From Geosiphon pyriformis (Eukaryota; Glomeromycota; Glomeromycetes; Archaeosporales; Geosiphonaceae), in NCBI GenBank assembly GCA_016748015.1, contig JAAOMT010000028.1, positions 62,001 through 126,000 of the forward strand: a stretch of DNA of 64,000 nt, in the 5' to 3' direction. Positions 24,606 to 34,955 of this stretch are shown piece by piece (position 1 is the stretch's first letter; every line of letters starts with the position of its first letter). Position numbers and translations under genes: made by a program. The notes beneath the pieces were generated by a model. It made no database searches. It worked only from the letters and a program-made list of their open reading frames with translations, and was not told where the DNA came from.

Positions 24606-25575
24606 TGTTATCAGTAGAATTTTAGCTATTAATTAGCATAAAATTACTCTTATAATTCCTATAATTAATTAGTATATTAATATCATTTCAAATTATCATT
24701 TATTATTTAATCAATTATTACATATTATGATTCAATTAAAATAATCTAATTAGTATAACAGAAAGTAGAATGATCAAATTACACAATACTCTGAACTTTG
24801 TAACATTCTAAAATTCGCCAAAATTTACCGAAATTTATAAGAAATTCGCCGAAATTATGAATAGTTCACTCAAATTAATCAATAGTTTAGCGAAATAACT
24901 TGTAGTTCATCAAAATGTATCTTTAGTTCACCAAAATTTAAGCAAAGAGAAAAAGTGCAAGTTCATAGACTAGTACTACAACAAGTTGTATAAAAGAAGA
25001 GCTTTTTTTTTCAAGAAAATATATCTTACTTTAGATTTATCACTTAGAACCATTCCTACACACACAAAAAAAAATAAATATCAAATAATTTGAAAAACCA
25101 AATTCTTTAATTATTGCACTTGGAAAATCCTCAAAACCCAACTAACGTTTTAAAATTGATTAGCTACCAATTTCAGTAAACTGTTAGTGACTCTAGGCCT
25201 GAATAGAAAACGTTTCCCTTGATAAAATTCTATTTCTTTTACATTTCTTTTATTTTTCTTTCTTTTCTTATTGCAATCATTAAGATAGCCTACAGACAAG
25301 ATTCCTGTAGAAGAGTTGACTTTCACAGCAAAGTAACTACACATTTTTAGTGAGCTTCCAGATGAGCAATTCCTGGGAAAAAGTTGATGTTTACTACAAC
25401 ATAACTACATAAAGTAACTGATAAGGAATTGGCCATTCCACTTATAAGCCCAGCAGTTCAAATTATAAGAAATAATTTGAAGATAAATTCAGTAATTGGA
25501 GGTTTAACTACTTCTAGAAAACATAAATTTGCAGTTACAACATTCAAAAAAAAAGACCAAAAACCTTCAGTAACA
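24606..25575 (+). repeat. Element C 5' LTR (970 bp)
   Basis: Direct repeat of 33521-34468. It contains TTCGCCGAAATT-type repeats and a TATAAAAGAAGAG promoter-like site near 24989. Differences between the two LTRs are mostly transitions (for example AGAATG/AGGATG, TATATT/TACATT, GCCAAA/GCCGAA). Confidence 0.92.
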
Positions 25576-25577
25576 TT

Positions 25578-25595
25578 TGGTGCTCTTCCATGGAA
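25578..25595 (+). other. Primer-binding site of element C
   Basis: TGGTGCTCTTCCATGG begins two bases after the 5' LTR. The TGG start is complementary to a tRNA CCA end and TGGTGC is shared (with transitions) by element A. Which tRNA is used cannot be told here. Confidence 0.55.
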
Positions 25596-25639
25596 ATAAC
25601 ACAGCAACAACAAACTTCAAAGTGACAACCACATCAGAC

Positions 25640-27110
25640 ACAACAACTTTAGAGTATTATTAGTCAATTTACACCCATTGCAAACAGAGATTCAACATCC
25701 CAGATGGAATTGAAATTGTTGAAAGAACACTCTACCAATACATTGAAAACCATATCAACAATTATCTTCTTGGAAATTACAACATTTCAGAAGTGAAAAG
25801 CAACCTCTACAATAATCTAGTACACTATTCATGATTGGGAACTGAAGACCTTAACAGTGAAACACTTGCCACCTACTTTCAAGAACTCAATTACAACATT
25901 ATCAAGTATGGTGAAGAAAAATACCCAGTACAGTCTAAATACTCTTTTGACTTTGAATTAGAAACAGAAACAGACAACAAAGGCAAACAAAAAGTGAAAC
26001 AACACTCAAAAACTGCTCCAAACACTCCAATACTACCAAAGACAACTGCCAAACACTTGCAAACACCTGAACAAGGAACCAGTGTTAAATTACCACTTTC
26101 TATCACACCATTTCCAATTTTATTTGCTCGACAACAAACACCAAATTCACTACTTAACCATTTCTCCAGACCAGAAGATTTTCAGTCACCTAGAAATCCT
26201 ACTCAACAGCAGAAACCTATATCAACAAGCACCAATATTATTGAATACTTGCAGAAAAACGAAAGTGATCATTCAGAAAATTTGGAAAGTGAAGAAACTG
26301 AATCAGAACAAAAAGAAGCCACAGAAAACAAAGAGGAAATGACAACTGCTTACATTGCAAAGATTCCAGAATTCATGGGTGAAGATAATGATACCAGTCC
26401 TCAAGAATGGCTTGACAAAATTCAAAAAGCAGGAGATGCAAATAGTTGGATTGCAGTAAAAATGCTTAAAGCAATTCTTTACTTTCTCCAAGGAACAGCA
26501 GAAAAATGGTTTGAAAATTTAGAAGAACCATTTGAAAACTGGCAAGCATTCAAAGATGCTTTTCTACAACAATTCACCAACAACAATACCTCTATCACTC
26601 TCAGAAACCACTCTTGCAATATCAAACAAGAAACATCTGAAACTGTTATGACCTATCTTGGAAGATTTAACAAACTTCTCAGATGAATTTGACAATTGGA
26701 AACCAATAACTACTATTCTGATGCTCAAATTCTGGATCAGTTTATAGCAGGGTTAAAAGACAAACTGATTGAAAAAGTCTGTCTACATGCTTCAGCAGAC
26801 TTAGCAACTGCCATTAGACATGCAAAGAATTATAAAATGGCTATGAAAGAAGCAAACCACACCAAACTTGTTAACTTGGCTATTGGAGAAATCAGTTCAG
26901 CAGCTGAAGAAAAGATAGACCAACTCACAAAGAAGGTTGAAAGCTATTTTACAAACCAACAACAACAGCAGCAACAACCCCAAAAATATCAACCATCACA
27001 GTAACACAACCAAAACAACTTTGGACCACCATCCAACAACCAACCTCAAAATTGTCACTATTGTGGAATTCCAGGACACTGGAAACGAGATTGCAGGAAA
27101 CTACAAAGAG
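25640..27110 (+). pseudogene. Element C gag (capsid and zinc knuckle), broken by stops
   Basis: The frame carries an N-terminal helical region (TLYQYIENHINNYLLGN) that resembles the start of the B gag, then a low-complexity linker. A retrotransposon gag capsid domain follows at about 26350-26680, with YIAKIPEFMGEDND, PQEWLDKIQKA, LQGTAEKWFENL and WQAFKDAFLQQF. After Gln-rich sequence comes an intact CCHC zinc knuckle, CHYCGIPGHWKRDC, at 27053-27094. Stops at 25832, 26684, 26693 and 27002 are in frame. Role: particle assembly and RNA packaging. Confidence 0.85.
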
Positions 27111-27475
27111 ACCAACAAAACAGGAGTAATCAATATTACTCTTTACCACAACAATCTTATTACCAACTCCCACCACCAACTTATTATTCACTGAGACCAC
27201 AAATTCAAAACAGCTATTATCAACCAGCTCTACAACCAATTCAACAACAATATTAGCAATCTTTACCAATTCAGCAATTTCAAACACCACTCACTCAACA
27301 ATATCAAGTACCAGCAAGAAGATTGGTTTAACATAACCAATTCACACTCCAAAATCAATTGCAGAGTAACAACAACAGAATCAATTCAAATAACCAGTTG
27401 GTTCCCTGAAATTCTGGTCAGCAAAGACCCAATCACTATCACACTCAACCCAGTTATCTTACAATACCAGAGGAA

Positions 27476-28054
27476 TTGGATTTTCAACAAACTGCACTTT
27501 CTGAAGGTGAAGTTACAGCACCAAGATCAAACTCTTCCAACCATACTATTTCACCAGCTCAAATTGCCCAAAATGCCAATCTGTCAGATATATTTCCATT
27601 TGAATTTGAAGCAAATGAATCACTATTTCTGCTTAGTAATGCAGCAGTCAATGAACAGAAAGCAATTACTGCTATGTACACAGAAACTATAGTGGAAGGA
27701 AAACTCATTCACTTAATCTTAGATAGTAGATTGGCTGGAAGTATCATTACTTACCAGCTGATGCAACAACTCAAATGAAACATAGACAGACCAGCTCAAA
27801 CAATTATTGTCACAGCTAATGGTATGAAGAAGACTCCAGTAGGAGAAATTGATGATTTCCCCTTTACACTTGATGGAATCATCATTTCAGTTAAAGTTCT
27901 TCTTATGGATGCATCCCAATACCAAGCTCTAGTCGAAAATGATTGGCTTTTTAAGGCCAATGCAAACCTGAACTGGGAAACTCAAGAACTTAAAATCTTA
28001 TACCAAGGACAATATACCATAGTACTTGCAACCTGTGGTACCTTTAACAAATGA
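27476..28054 (+). pseudogene. Element C aspartic protease (broken)
   Basis: The block VEGKLIHLILDSRLAGSIIT has the retropepsin active-site strand with D-S-R instead of D-S/T-G, followed by VKVLLMDASQYQALVEN and WLFKANANLNWETQELK. Stops at 27776 and 28052 are in frame. Arg for the active-site Gly (a G-to-A change is possible) would be inactivating. Confidence 0.75.
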
Positions 28055-28084
28055 TCAAAAAAAGCTCCAGTATTTGAATTTGAA

Positions 28085-28860
28085 GAAGAGAAAGAAATGC
28101 CACTTACTGAAACCTACATGGCTCTTGGATCACCATCCAATTGGGCTGAGGAAACAGAACAAGAGATTTTCAAAGAATCAAGAAGATGGAAGAAAGTTAG
28201 ATATTCTACACTAGAACCACAAAAAGAACCATCATACATTCCACTAAAATGCAAAGATTGCAAAAAGAAGCTTTCATCAATGGAAGCATGTATTTCTCCA
28301 AAAGAGGAATATGAAACTCATATCTGTTACTTTTGCAAAGCATGCCATAGAGAATGATTTGGATCTTCAAAAAGAAATAGAAAATAGAACAACACATCTT
28401 GCCTTATATGTAGAGATATGTTACCAGAAGAATGCAACTGGATTAATGTTGCAATGAGAAGAGAAGTATGTGATCAAATCTGTCAATATGCTCTATTAAT
28501 TTCGAAAAAAGTCAGAAGAGAAACACTATTTGATGCAGCATACAACAGTGCTCTTAATAAACTTTACCACTACCCTCATAATGCTAAAATGATTTTTGAC
28601 CTAGCAATGGCATTGATCAATGGAGCCACTCAAAAAGATGTCCGTCAAATGAAAGAAGCTGAATACATTGAGTATACCATGGAATTAGCTAGATTTGATT
28701 ATGAAGATGAAGCAGAAACATATTACCAAATTGCAAGCCACACATATCCGACCAAAGAAGCTCAAATTCAATGATTAGAGCAAATGAACATTCAATTGTG
28801 TGAAGAATACATCATGCCTTGTAATGACCAATGGTGTTTAGAATGCTATGCTCTTAGCAT
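28085..28860 (+). pseudogene. Element C Cys-rich module with HYPHN motif, function unknown
   Basis: In the gag-pol frame, after the protease, there are CXXC pairs (KCKDCKKK, CYFCKACHRE, CLICRD) and a helical block ETLFDAAYNSALNKL then HYPHN at 28568-28582. A further helical, acidic segment (EYIEYTMELARFDYEDEAE) and a final CNDQWCLECY follow. Element B has the same order at 23380-24031. Conservation of layout between two divergent elements argues for a real domain rather than a spacer. Stops at about 28355, 28379 and 28772 interrupt it. A zinc-ribbon-like or nucleocapsid-accessory role is possible, but nothing in the sequence proves it. Confidence 0.6.
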
Positions 28861-28939
28861 TCCTCTGCCAAATGAAAATGATGAAAATGAAATCGAATTT
28901 GGAGTATCTGAACAAGTAAAAAAACTACCAATCACCCCC

Positions 28940-29430
28940 ATCTATCTCCTTGAAAAACAACCACCTCTACAACTTAAATATTTTAACAACTATGGCCAAG
29001 GAATCAGACCAGAAAAAGCACACGAAATTGATGCCAGATATGATCTAAAATACCTAGGAAAAGATACTTTGGTTCTTCAACCAAAGTCTTTGACAAAAAT
29101 CAATCTCAAAATTGCTCTTAAAATTCCACCTGGAACAATGATTCAAATTGCCTCCAGATTATTATTGGCAAGCAAAAGAATCAATATTAGAGGAGGAGTT
29201 ATAGATGCAGGATACACTGGAGACATTACCATCATATTACAGAATGAGACAGACAAACCATTTAAAATTGAACATGCTGAAAAAATTGCTTAAGCAATTT
29301 ACTTACCCTTAATCAACATTTCAGGTTTACAATTAGTAAACAACAGAGAACAATTGGAAAAAAGTGAAAAAGGAACTCAAGGTTTTGGTTCAACTGGACG
29401 ATTTACAGTTCCAGTAAACATAGCTCTTAA
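28940..29430 (+). pseudogene. Element C dUTPase domain
   Basis: The trimeric dUTPase motifs occur in order: motif 1 HEIDARYDLKYLG, a degenerate motif 2 ASRLLLASKRI (family RSSLA), motif 3 GGVIDAGYTGDI (29192-29230), motif 4 EKIA-stop-AIYLPL and motif 5 GTQGFGSTGRF (GFGSTG at 29381-29398). The stop at 29291-29293 stands where Gln of IAQ is expected (CAA to TAA). The domain lies between the HYPHN module and RT in the same frame. dUTPase domains are known in some retroviruses and have been reported sporadically in LTR retrotransposons. Confidence 0.8.
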
Positions 29431-29829
29431 TACACAAAATGAATCTCACCAGATTCTTCAACTTCCTCAGCCAATTACCATTTCACCTTTTGGAGAACAT
29501 CACGAAATTTACACTTGCTCAAAACCCACCACTACACAACAAATCTTTGAATCCAATGAACAAATCTGTTTGAAGCATGAAATCTCAATTCCAAACATTT
29601 ATATTCCCAAAGGAATAAAAAAATTTTGAGTCACATTCTACAACCCCAATAATTACTCTATTGTCTTATTAAACAAACTGGAGATTGGAATCATACACAG
29701 CAATATTTTTCAAGATGAAAACCCTCAAATTGTTTCTAATTTCATCGAAATTGTAAGGCACACTCTATTCCCAAATCCAAATATCATTCCCACTACTGAA
29801 AACTACCACTTTTTGAAAGAAAAACTCTC

Positions 29830-31247
29830 TCGAATTAACATGGGTCCCTTAGAATCTCAACAACAAAGACAATTGAAACAATTGATAGCTGAATTTGCAG
29901 ATATATTTGCAAAAGACAACAATGACCTGGGAAAAACGGATATGGTTCAACATCAGATCCATACAGGAGATGCTTCACCAAAACATTAGCAAGCTTACAG
30001 AGTGCCACTTGCTAGCCACCAATTCATCAGAGAAGAAGTCCAGAGAATGCTCAATAACGGATTGATTCAACCATTAAGAAGTCTTTGGGCTTCACCAGTA
30101 GTCCTTGTCAAAAAGAAAAATGGAAAAATCAGATTTTGTGTTGACTATTGCCAAGTAAACAGTATGACAATTGGAGATGCCTACTCTTTTCCAAGAATTG
30201 ATAACATGCTAGATGCTCTAGAAAAAGCCAAGTTCTTCTCAATTTTAGACTTGGAAAGTAGATACTAACAAGTCGAAATGGACCCAAAAGACTGACCCAA
30301 AACAGCATTTACCATCCAGGGAGAAAACTATGAGTTCAATATTATGTCTTTTGGACTTTGCAATGCACCAGCAACATTTCAGCGACTCATGGATGTTGTA
30401 TATGAAGGGTTCTTATGGCAATCAGTAGTTGTCTATCTTGATAACACTGATGTATACTCATCAAGCTTTAAGACTCATTTTATCCACCTGTGAGAAGTTT
30501 TTCAACAATTATGGAAAGCAGAATTGAAGTTAAACATTGAAAAATATCACTTTGGAAAAACAAGCTTAATTTTTTTTGAACACATTGTTAGCAAAGATGA
30601 AGTCAAACCAAATCCAGGAACAATCAGTGCTGTCAAAAACTTTCAAACCCCCAAAAATACCACAGAACTAAGAAGATTTGTAGGATTAGCCTCTTACTAT
30701 TGAAAATTCATCAAAAGATTCTCAGAAATTGCCAAACCACTCAATTATCTTACCAATAAAAATGTGCCATACAAATAAACTGAAGAACAACAAAAAGCAT
30801 TTGAAACTCTCAAAACAAAACTGACAACAGCCCCAGTTCTTGCTTACCCAGACTTCAACAAACGATTTCAATTAGCCACTAATGCTTCACACATAGCATT
30901 TGGTGCCATCTTATCACAAGTAAATGAAAATGGGCAAAAACAAGTTATTGCTTATGCTAATAGAACACTCAAACCAACAGAACTAAAATATGGCTCAACT
31001 GAATTAGAAGCTGCCACAGTTATTTGAGCTCTTAAACATTTTCAACAATATCTAAAGAATGAAAAAGAATTTGACATAATAACAGACAACATTGGCTTCA
31101 AATGGCTCAATAAAAAGAAAACTGAACAAAGTGCCAAACAGTCTCAATGGAATGACTTCCTAGCAGACTACAGATATATTGTACACCACAAACCAGGAAA
31201 ACTATATATCAATGTTAATAGCCTCTCAAAAATGAGACAAGATTAAT
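29830..31247 (+). pseudogene. Element C reverse transcriptase and RNase H (broken)
   Basis: RT blocks are HQFIREEVQRMLNNG, WASPVVLVKKKNGKIRFCVD, FSILDLESRY, QVEMDPKD, FGLCNAPATFQRLMD and the catalytic box YLDN (30434-30445; the second Asp is Asn). RNase H follows with LATNASHIAFGAIL, VIAYANRTL, ELEAATVI and DIITDNIGFKWL. In-frame stops occur at 29987, 30266, 30293, 30491, 30701, 30776, 31025 and 31244. Many replace expected Gln or Trp. No frameshift is seen until after RNase H. Confidence 0.87.
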
Positions 31248-31299
31248 ACCAACAACAAATTCCACCACAACTTACCAACCTACCAACAAAATAACCAAA

Positions 31300-32690
31300 C
31301 AAGAATGGATCCCAGAAATTACAATCTTAAAAATTATTTGGAGACCCTTACTATGTTAGAAAACTGGTCTCCAAGTAAAAAACATCGTTTACAACATCAA
31401 TTAAAACAATATTTTATACACCAAAACAAAATTTATTATAAAAATCACAGAAATCCAAACTAACTATTCAGATTAGTACAAAAGAATGAAAAAGAAACAA
31501 TTTTATACAACATGCACACAGATCCGTTTTCAGCACACTTGGGAAGAGATGGAACAATTCAAAGAACTCTTAAATATTATTTTTGGCCTCACATGCAAAA
31601 AAACATTCGAGAATATATAGAATCTTGTGATAGTTGTCAAAGAAGAGAAGAAACTCACTCCACAGAACCTTTAAATCCAATCAAAGTTGGACAATCTTTT
31701 GACAGAGTTGGAATTGATTTAGTCGGACCATTACCTATCACAACCCAAGAAAATTGCTATATTGTAGTAGTAGTAGATTATCTTACCAAATGGCCTGAAG
31801 CTAGAGCCATTCAAACAGCAAATGCAAAATCAGTAGCAAATTTCATTTATGAAGACATTATTTGTAGACATAGATACCCAATTAAACTTTTATCTGATCA
31901 AGGAACACATTTTGTAAACAACTTGATACAAAAAATTTGTGAATAGTTCAATGTCAAAAGACCTCTATTATCATCTTATCACCCTCAAACAAATGGACTT
32001 GTAGAACGTTTCAACAGAACATTGTGAGAATTTCTAGCCAAAGTCTTAACAGACTTTAAGCAGGAATGAGATATCTTTATTTCATTAGTGTTACTAGCAT
32101 ACAAAACGCTAAAACAAAATACTACAAAACACATAACATTTGATCTTACTTATGGAAGGACAGCAATATTACCAATTAATTTCACAGTGGAAACATACTC
32201 AGTGCAACCAATCAATGAAAAAAACTTTCAAAAAACACTCCAAAAAAGGGTCTACACTCTTCTTAGTACACTGGAAGGAAAAAGAAAAATAGCAACAACT
32301 CATATTAAACATTTCCAAGCTCAACAAAAAGAAAGACATGACAACAAATTACCACCTATTACTAACAAATTTAAAGTTGGAAATAAAGTTCTCTTACACA
32401 GAACTAAGACTGAAAAACAATGGAATAAGAAATTTGAAAACAAATGAGATGAACCATTTTATATTCACGAAATTCTAGGCAATAGATTATACAAGTTAAG
32501 ACTTGATGATAAAATACTAGCAAAAGTTGCACATGGAGACAGATTGAAACACTATCATTCCAAAAACAATCCTGAACCATTAATTCCACAAATTGGTACA
32601 CATTCCTCTTTAATTAATCCTGAAGATATTCCCTGAAATTTAGAACCAATAATTATAATAGAACAACAACCAAACTTGAACACTTAAATT
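31300..32690 (+). pseudogene. Element C integrase (broken)
   Basis: The frame is shifted relative to RT. The zinc-binding HHCC region reads MHTDPFSAHLGRDG...CDSCQRR. The catalytic core has GIDLVGPLP (first Asp), LLSDQGTHF (second Asp) and TNGLVERFNRT (Glu). A C-terminal region with KFKVGNKVLLHRTKTE and HEILGNRLYKLRL follows. Stops occur at 31944, 32025, 32067, 32445 and near 32634. All catalytic residues are kept. Confidence 0.88.
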
Positions 32691-32874
32691 TTACAATAAT
32701 TCTTTAATAAAAACACAAAAACAAAAATAGTAAATAATTACAAAAAACATCCAAACCCAAAAACAAATAAAAACTCCATATCCAAAAAATAATTTTCTTT
32801 ATTCTTTCTTTTTATAATTAGTCAATTTTATCATGATTATTCCCTGAAATATTCAACAAATATCCCAAAAGTTA

Positions 32875-33540
32875 ATGTTAGCCTTGAAAACACTTCCTGA
32901 CTTATCTATAACAATTAATAGAAGTCAAATTAATTACATTCAGAAAAAAATCACAGCCCTAGTAGCAAATCATTCACAGAACTATCACCTCTATAGAAAA
33001 AAAACAAGAAGCCACTTTGAAAATAGGTTACTAAGACTTTTAAAGCAAGCACTAGAAGAAAATCTTTTAATTGCCCCTATGGACATTCCATCAAATGCTA
33101 CAATGCAACAAAAACTTCTACTACTTCTCAATAAACAGAACAATGAACACACTCCTATTTATAAATACTTTCATATTGGAAAGACACTTTATGAACGAAA
33201 ACTGGAACTTGAAGCAACAAATTTCACTTCTGAAGCTATACAAAAACAAATCCACAATGAATTCAAAACAGCAGCTGGACCAACAAACACTTGCTACAAA
33301 CTTAGAGCAGCTTTTAGACTCTATGATTTGTTTAATACTTGTGAAAATGTTCTACAAAATCCAATACTGCAACCAATGAAAGTCCAATACATTAGCAAAC
33401 TCACAGAACTGAAATTTCAACAATTTTCAGACCAGATTACTTCAATTATTTTGGATTACTATCTCAATATTACAGATAGTGCTTGGATTTTGATGAAACT
33501 CAGTCTTGAGGAGGAGATTATGTTACCAATAGAATTTTAG
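32875..33540 (+). CDS. Element C ORF3: intact extra ORF of unknown function, 221 aa
   Basis: An ATG-started ORF lies between integrase and the 3' LTR and overruns the LTR start by 20 bp. It is open for its whole length, unlike every other coding part of C. The protein is mostly helical, Leu/Gln/Asn-rich and has no signal peptide or membrane segment, so an Env-like role is unlikely. Its last 60 residues align with a relic at the same place in element B (20558-20700), so it is a family feature, not chance. I do not recognise the family. ORFs in this position in other LTR elements include env-like, gag-like and regulatory genes. Confidence 0.65.
   Translation: MLALKTLPDLSITINRSQINYIQKKITALVANHSQNYHLYRKKTRSHFENRLLRLLKQALEENLLIAPMDIPSNATMQQKLLLLLNKQNNEHTPIYKYFHIGKTLYERKLELEATNFTSEAIQKQIHNEFKTAAGPTNTCYKLRAAFRLYDLFNTCENVLQNPILQPMKVQYISKLTELKFQQFSDQITSIILDYYLNITDSAWILMKLSLEEEIMLPIEF
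33506..33517 (+). other. Polypurine tract of element C
   Basis: TTGAGGAGGAGA ends three bases before the 3' LTR start at 33521, as expected for the plus-strand primer. It overlaps the end of ORF3. Confidence 0.7.
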
Positions 33541-34468
33541 CTATTAATTAGCATGAAATTACCCTTATAATTCCTATAATTAATTAGTACATTAATATCA
33601 TTTCAAATTATCATTTATTATTTAATCAATTATTACATATCATGATTCAATTAAAATAATCTAATTAGTATAACAGAAAGTAGGATGATCAAATTACACA
33701 ATACTCTGAACTTTGTAACATTCTAAAATTCGCCGAAATTTACAGAAATTCGCCGAAATTATGAATAGTTCATCCAAATTAATTAATAGTTCAGCAAAAT
33801 AACTTGTAGTTCATCAAAATGTATCTTTAGTTCACCAAAATTTGAGCAAAGAGAAAAAGTGCAAGTTTATAGACTAGTACTACAACAAGTTGTATAAAAG
33901 AAGAGCTTTTTTTTTCAAGAAAATGTATCTTACTTTAGATTTATCACTTAAAACCATTCCTACATACACAAAAAAAAATAAATATCAAATAATTTGAAAA
34001 ACCAAATTCTTTAATTATTGCACTTAGAAAATCCTTAAAACCCAACTAACATTTTGAAATTAATTAGCTACCAATTTCAGTAAACTGTTAGTGATTCTAG
34101 GCCTGGATAGAAAACGTTTCCTTTAATAAAATCCTATTTCTTTTATATTTCTTTTATTTTTCTTTCTTTTCTTATTACAATCATTAGGGTAGTCTACAGA
34201 CAAGATTCCTGTAGAAGAGTTGACTTTCACAACAAAGTAACTACACATTTTTAGTGAGCTTCCAAACAAGCAATTCCTGAAAAAGAGTTGACATTTACTA
34301 CAACATAACTACATAAAATAACTGGCAAGGAATTGGCCATTCCACTTATAAATCCAGCAGTTCAAATTATAGGAGATAATTTGAAAATAAATTCAGTTAT
34401 TGGAGGTTCAACTACTTCTAGAAAACGTTATAACATTCAAGAAAAGAGACCAAAAACCTCCAGTAACA
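33521..34468 (+). repeat. Element C 3' LTR (948 bp)
   Basis: Direct repeat of 24606-25575 with the same TGTTA...TAACA ends, followed by the CCAT target duplication. Confidence 0.92.
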
Positions 34469-34955
34469 CCATATACATAACAGGACATTTTTTGTCCAAT
34501 ATTGCTCTATTGAACATAGCCTCATTTTTCTCTAATTCAAAAGGAAAAATAGCTGCGAGACTGCTATCTTCAGTGGCAACTGCTGGTGGTATTTTTTGGC
34601 TCAATTTGTTGGAGGAATTTTCAGTTCTGTTTATGTTTCTACTATTATTGTTTTTGATGATCAGATTTTCTGGTATATTAAGATAAGTTTGTTGATAATT
34701 TTGGTAGTTTAGATTGGTTTGCTAACTGGTTCTAATGCAGTTTGGATTCCTCTGAACCAATGTGTTCTGGTTCCACATGGGCTGATTTCAGAGCTCAGGA
34801 TGCCAATTTGGGTTGGCTATTATGGACTGTTGTTAGTAAGTTTCTTGATTTTAATACATGGTGGGATATTAGCATGGTATTGGTGTGTACTGGTTTCTGG
34901 GCATTTGGGGTGGCATGTAATAATTATTTTCACATGCTTTCTGCATTATTTGTGT

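Larger units (their letters stand above)
24606..34468 (+). mobile_element. Element C: full-length Ty3/gypsy-type LTR retrotransposon with dUTPase, nested in B
   Basis: LTRs lie at 24606-25575 (970 bp) and 33521-34468 (948 bp), both TGTTA...TAACA. The element is flanked by CCAT on both sides (24602-24605 and 34469-34472), a perfect 4-bp target duplication. Order: PBS, gag with zinc knuckle, protease, Cys-rich module, dUTPase, RT, RNase H, integrase, an extra ORF3, polypurine tract. Gag through RNase H stays in one frame for about 5.6 kb with only in-frame stops; integrase is in another frame and ORF3 in the third. Frequent stops make it non-autonomous, yet ORF3 is intact. Being nested in B it is the younger insertion. 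Confidence 0.9.

Noticed and set aside
26949-27290. Val-rich minus-strand ORF of 113 codons in element C
   Set aside because: Antisense of the Gln/Asn-rich gag tail; no start context and no homology.
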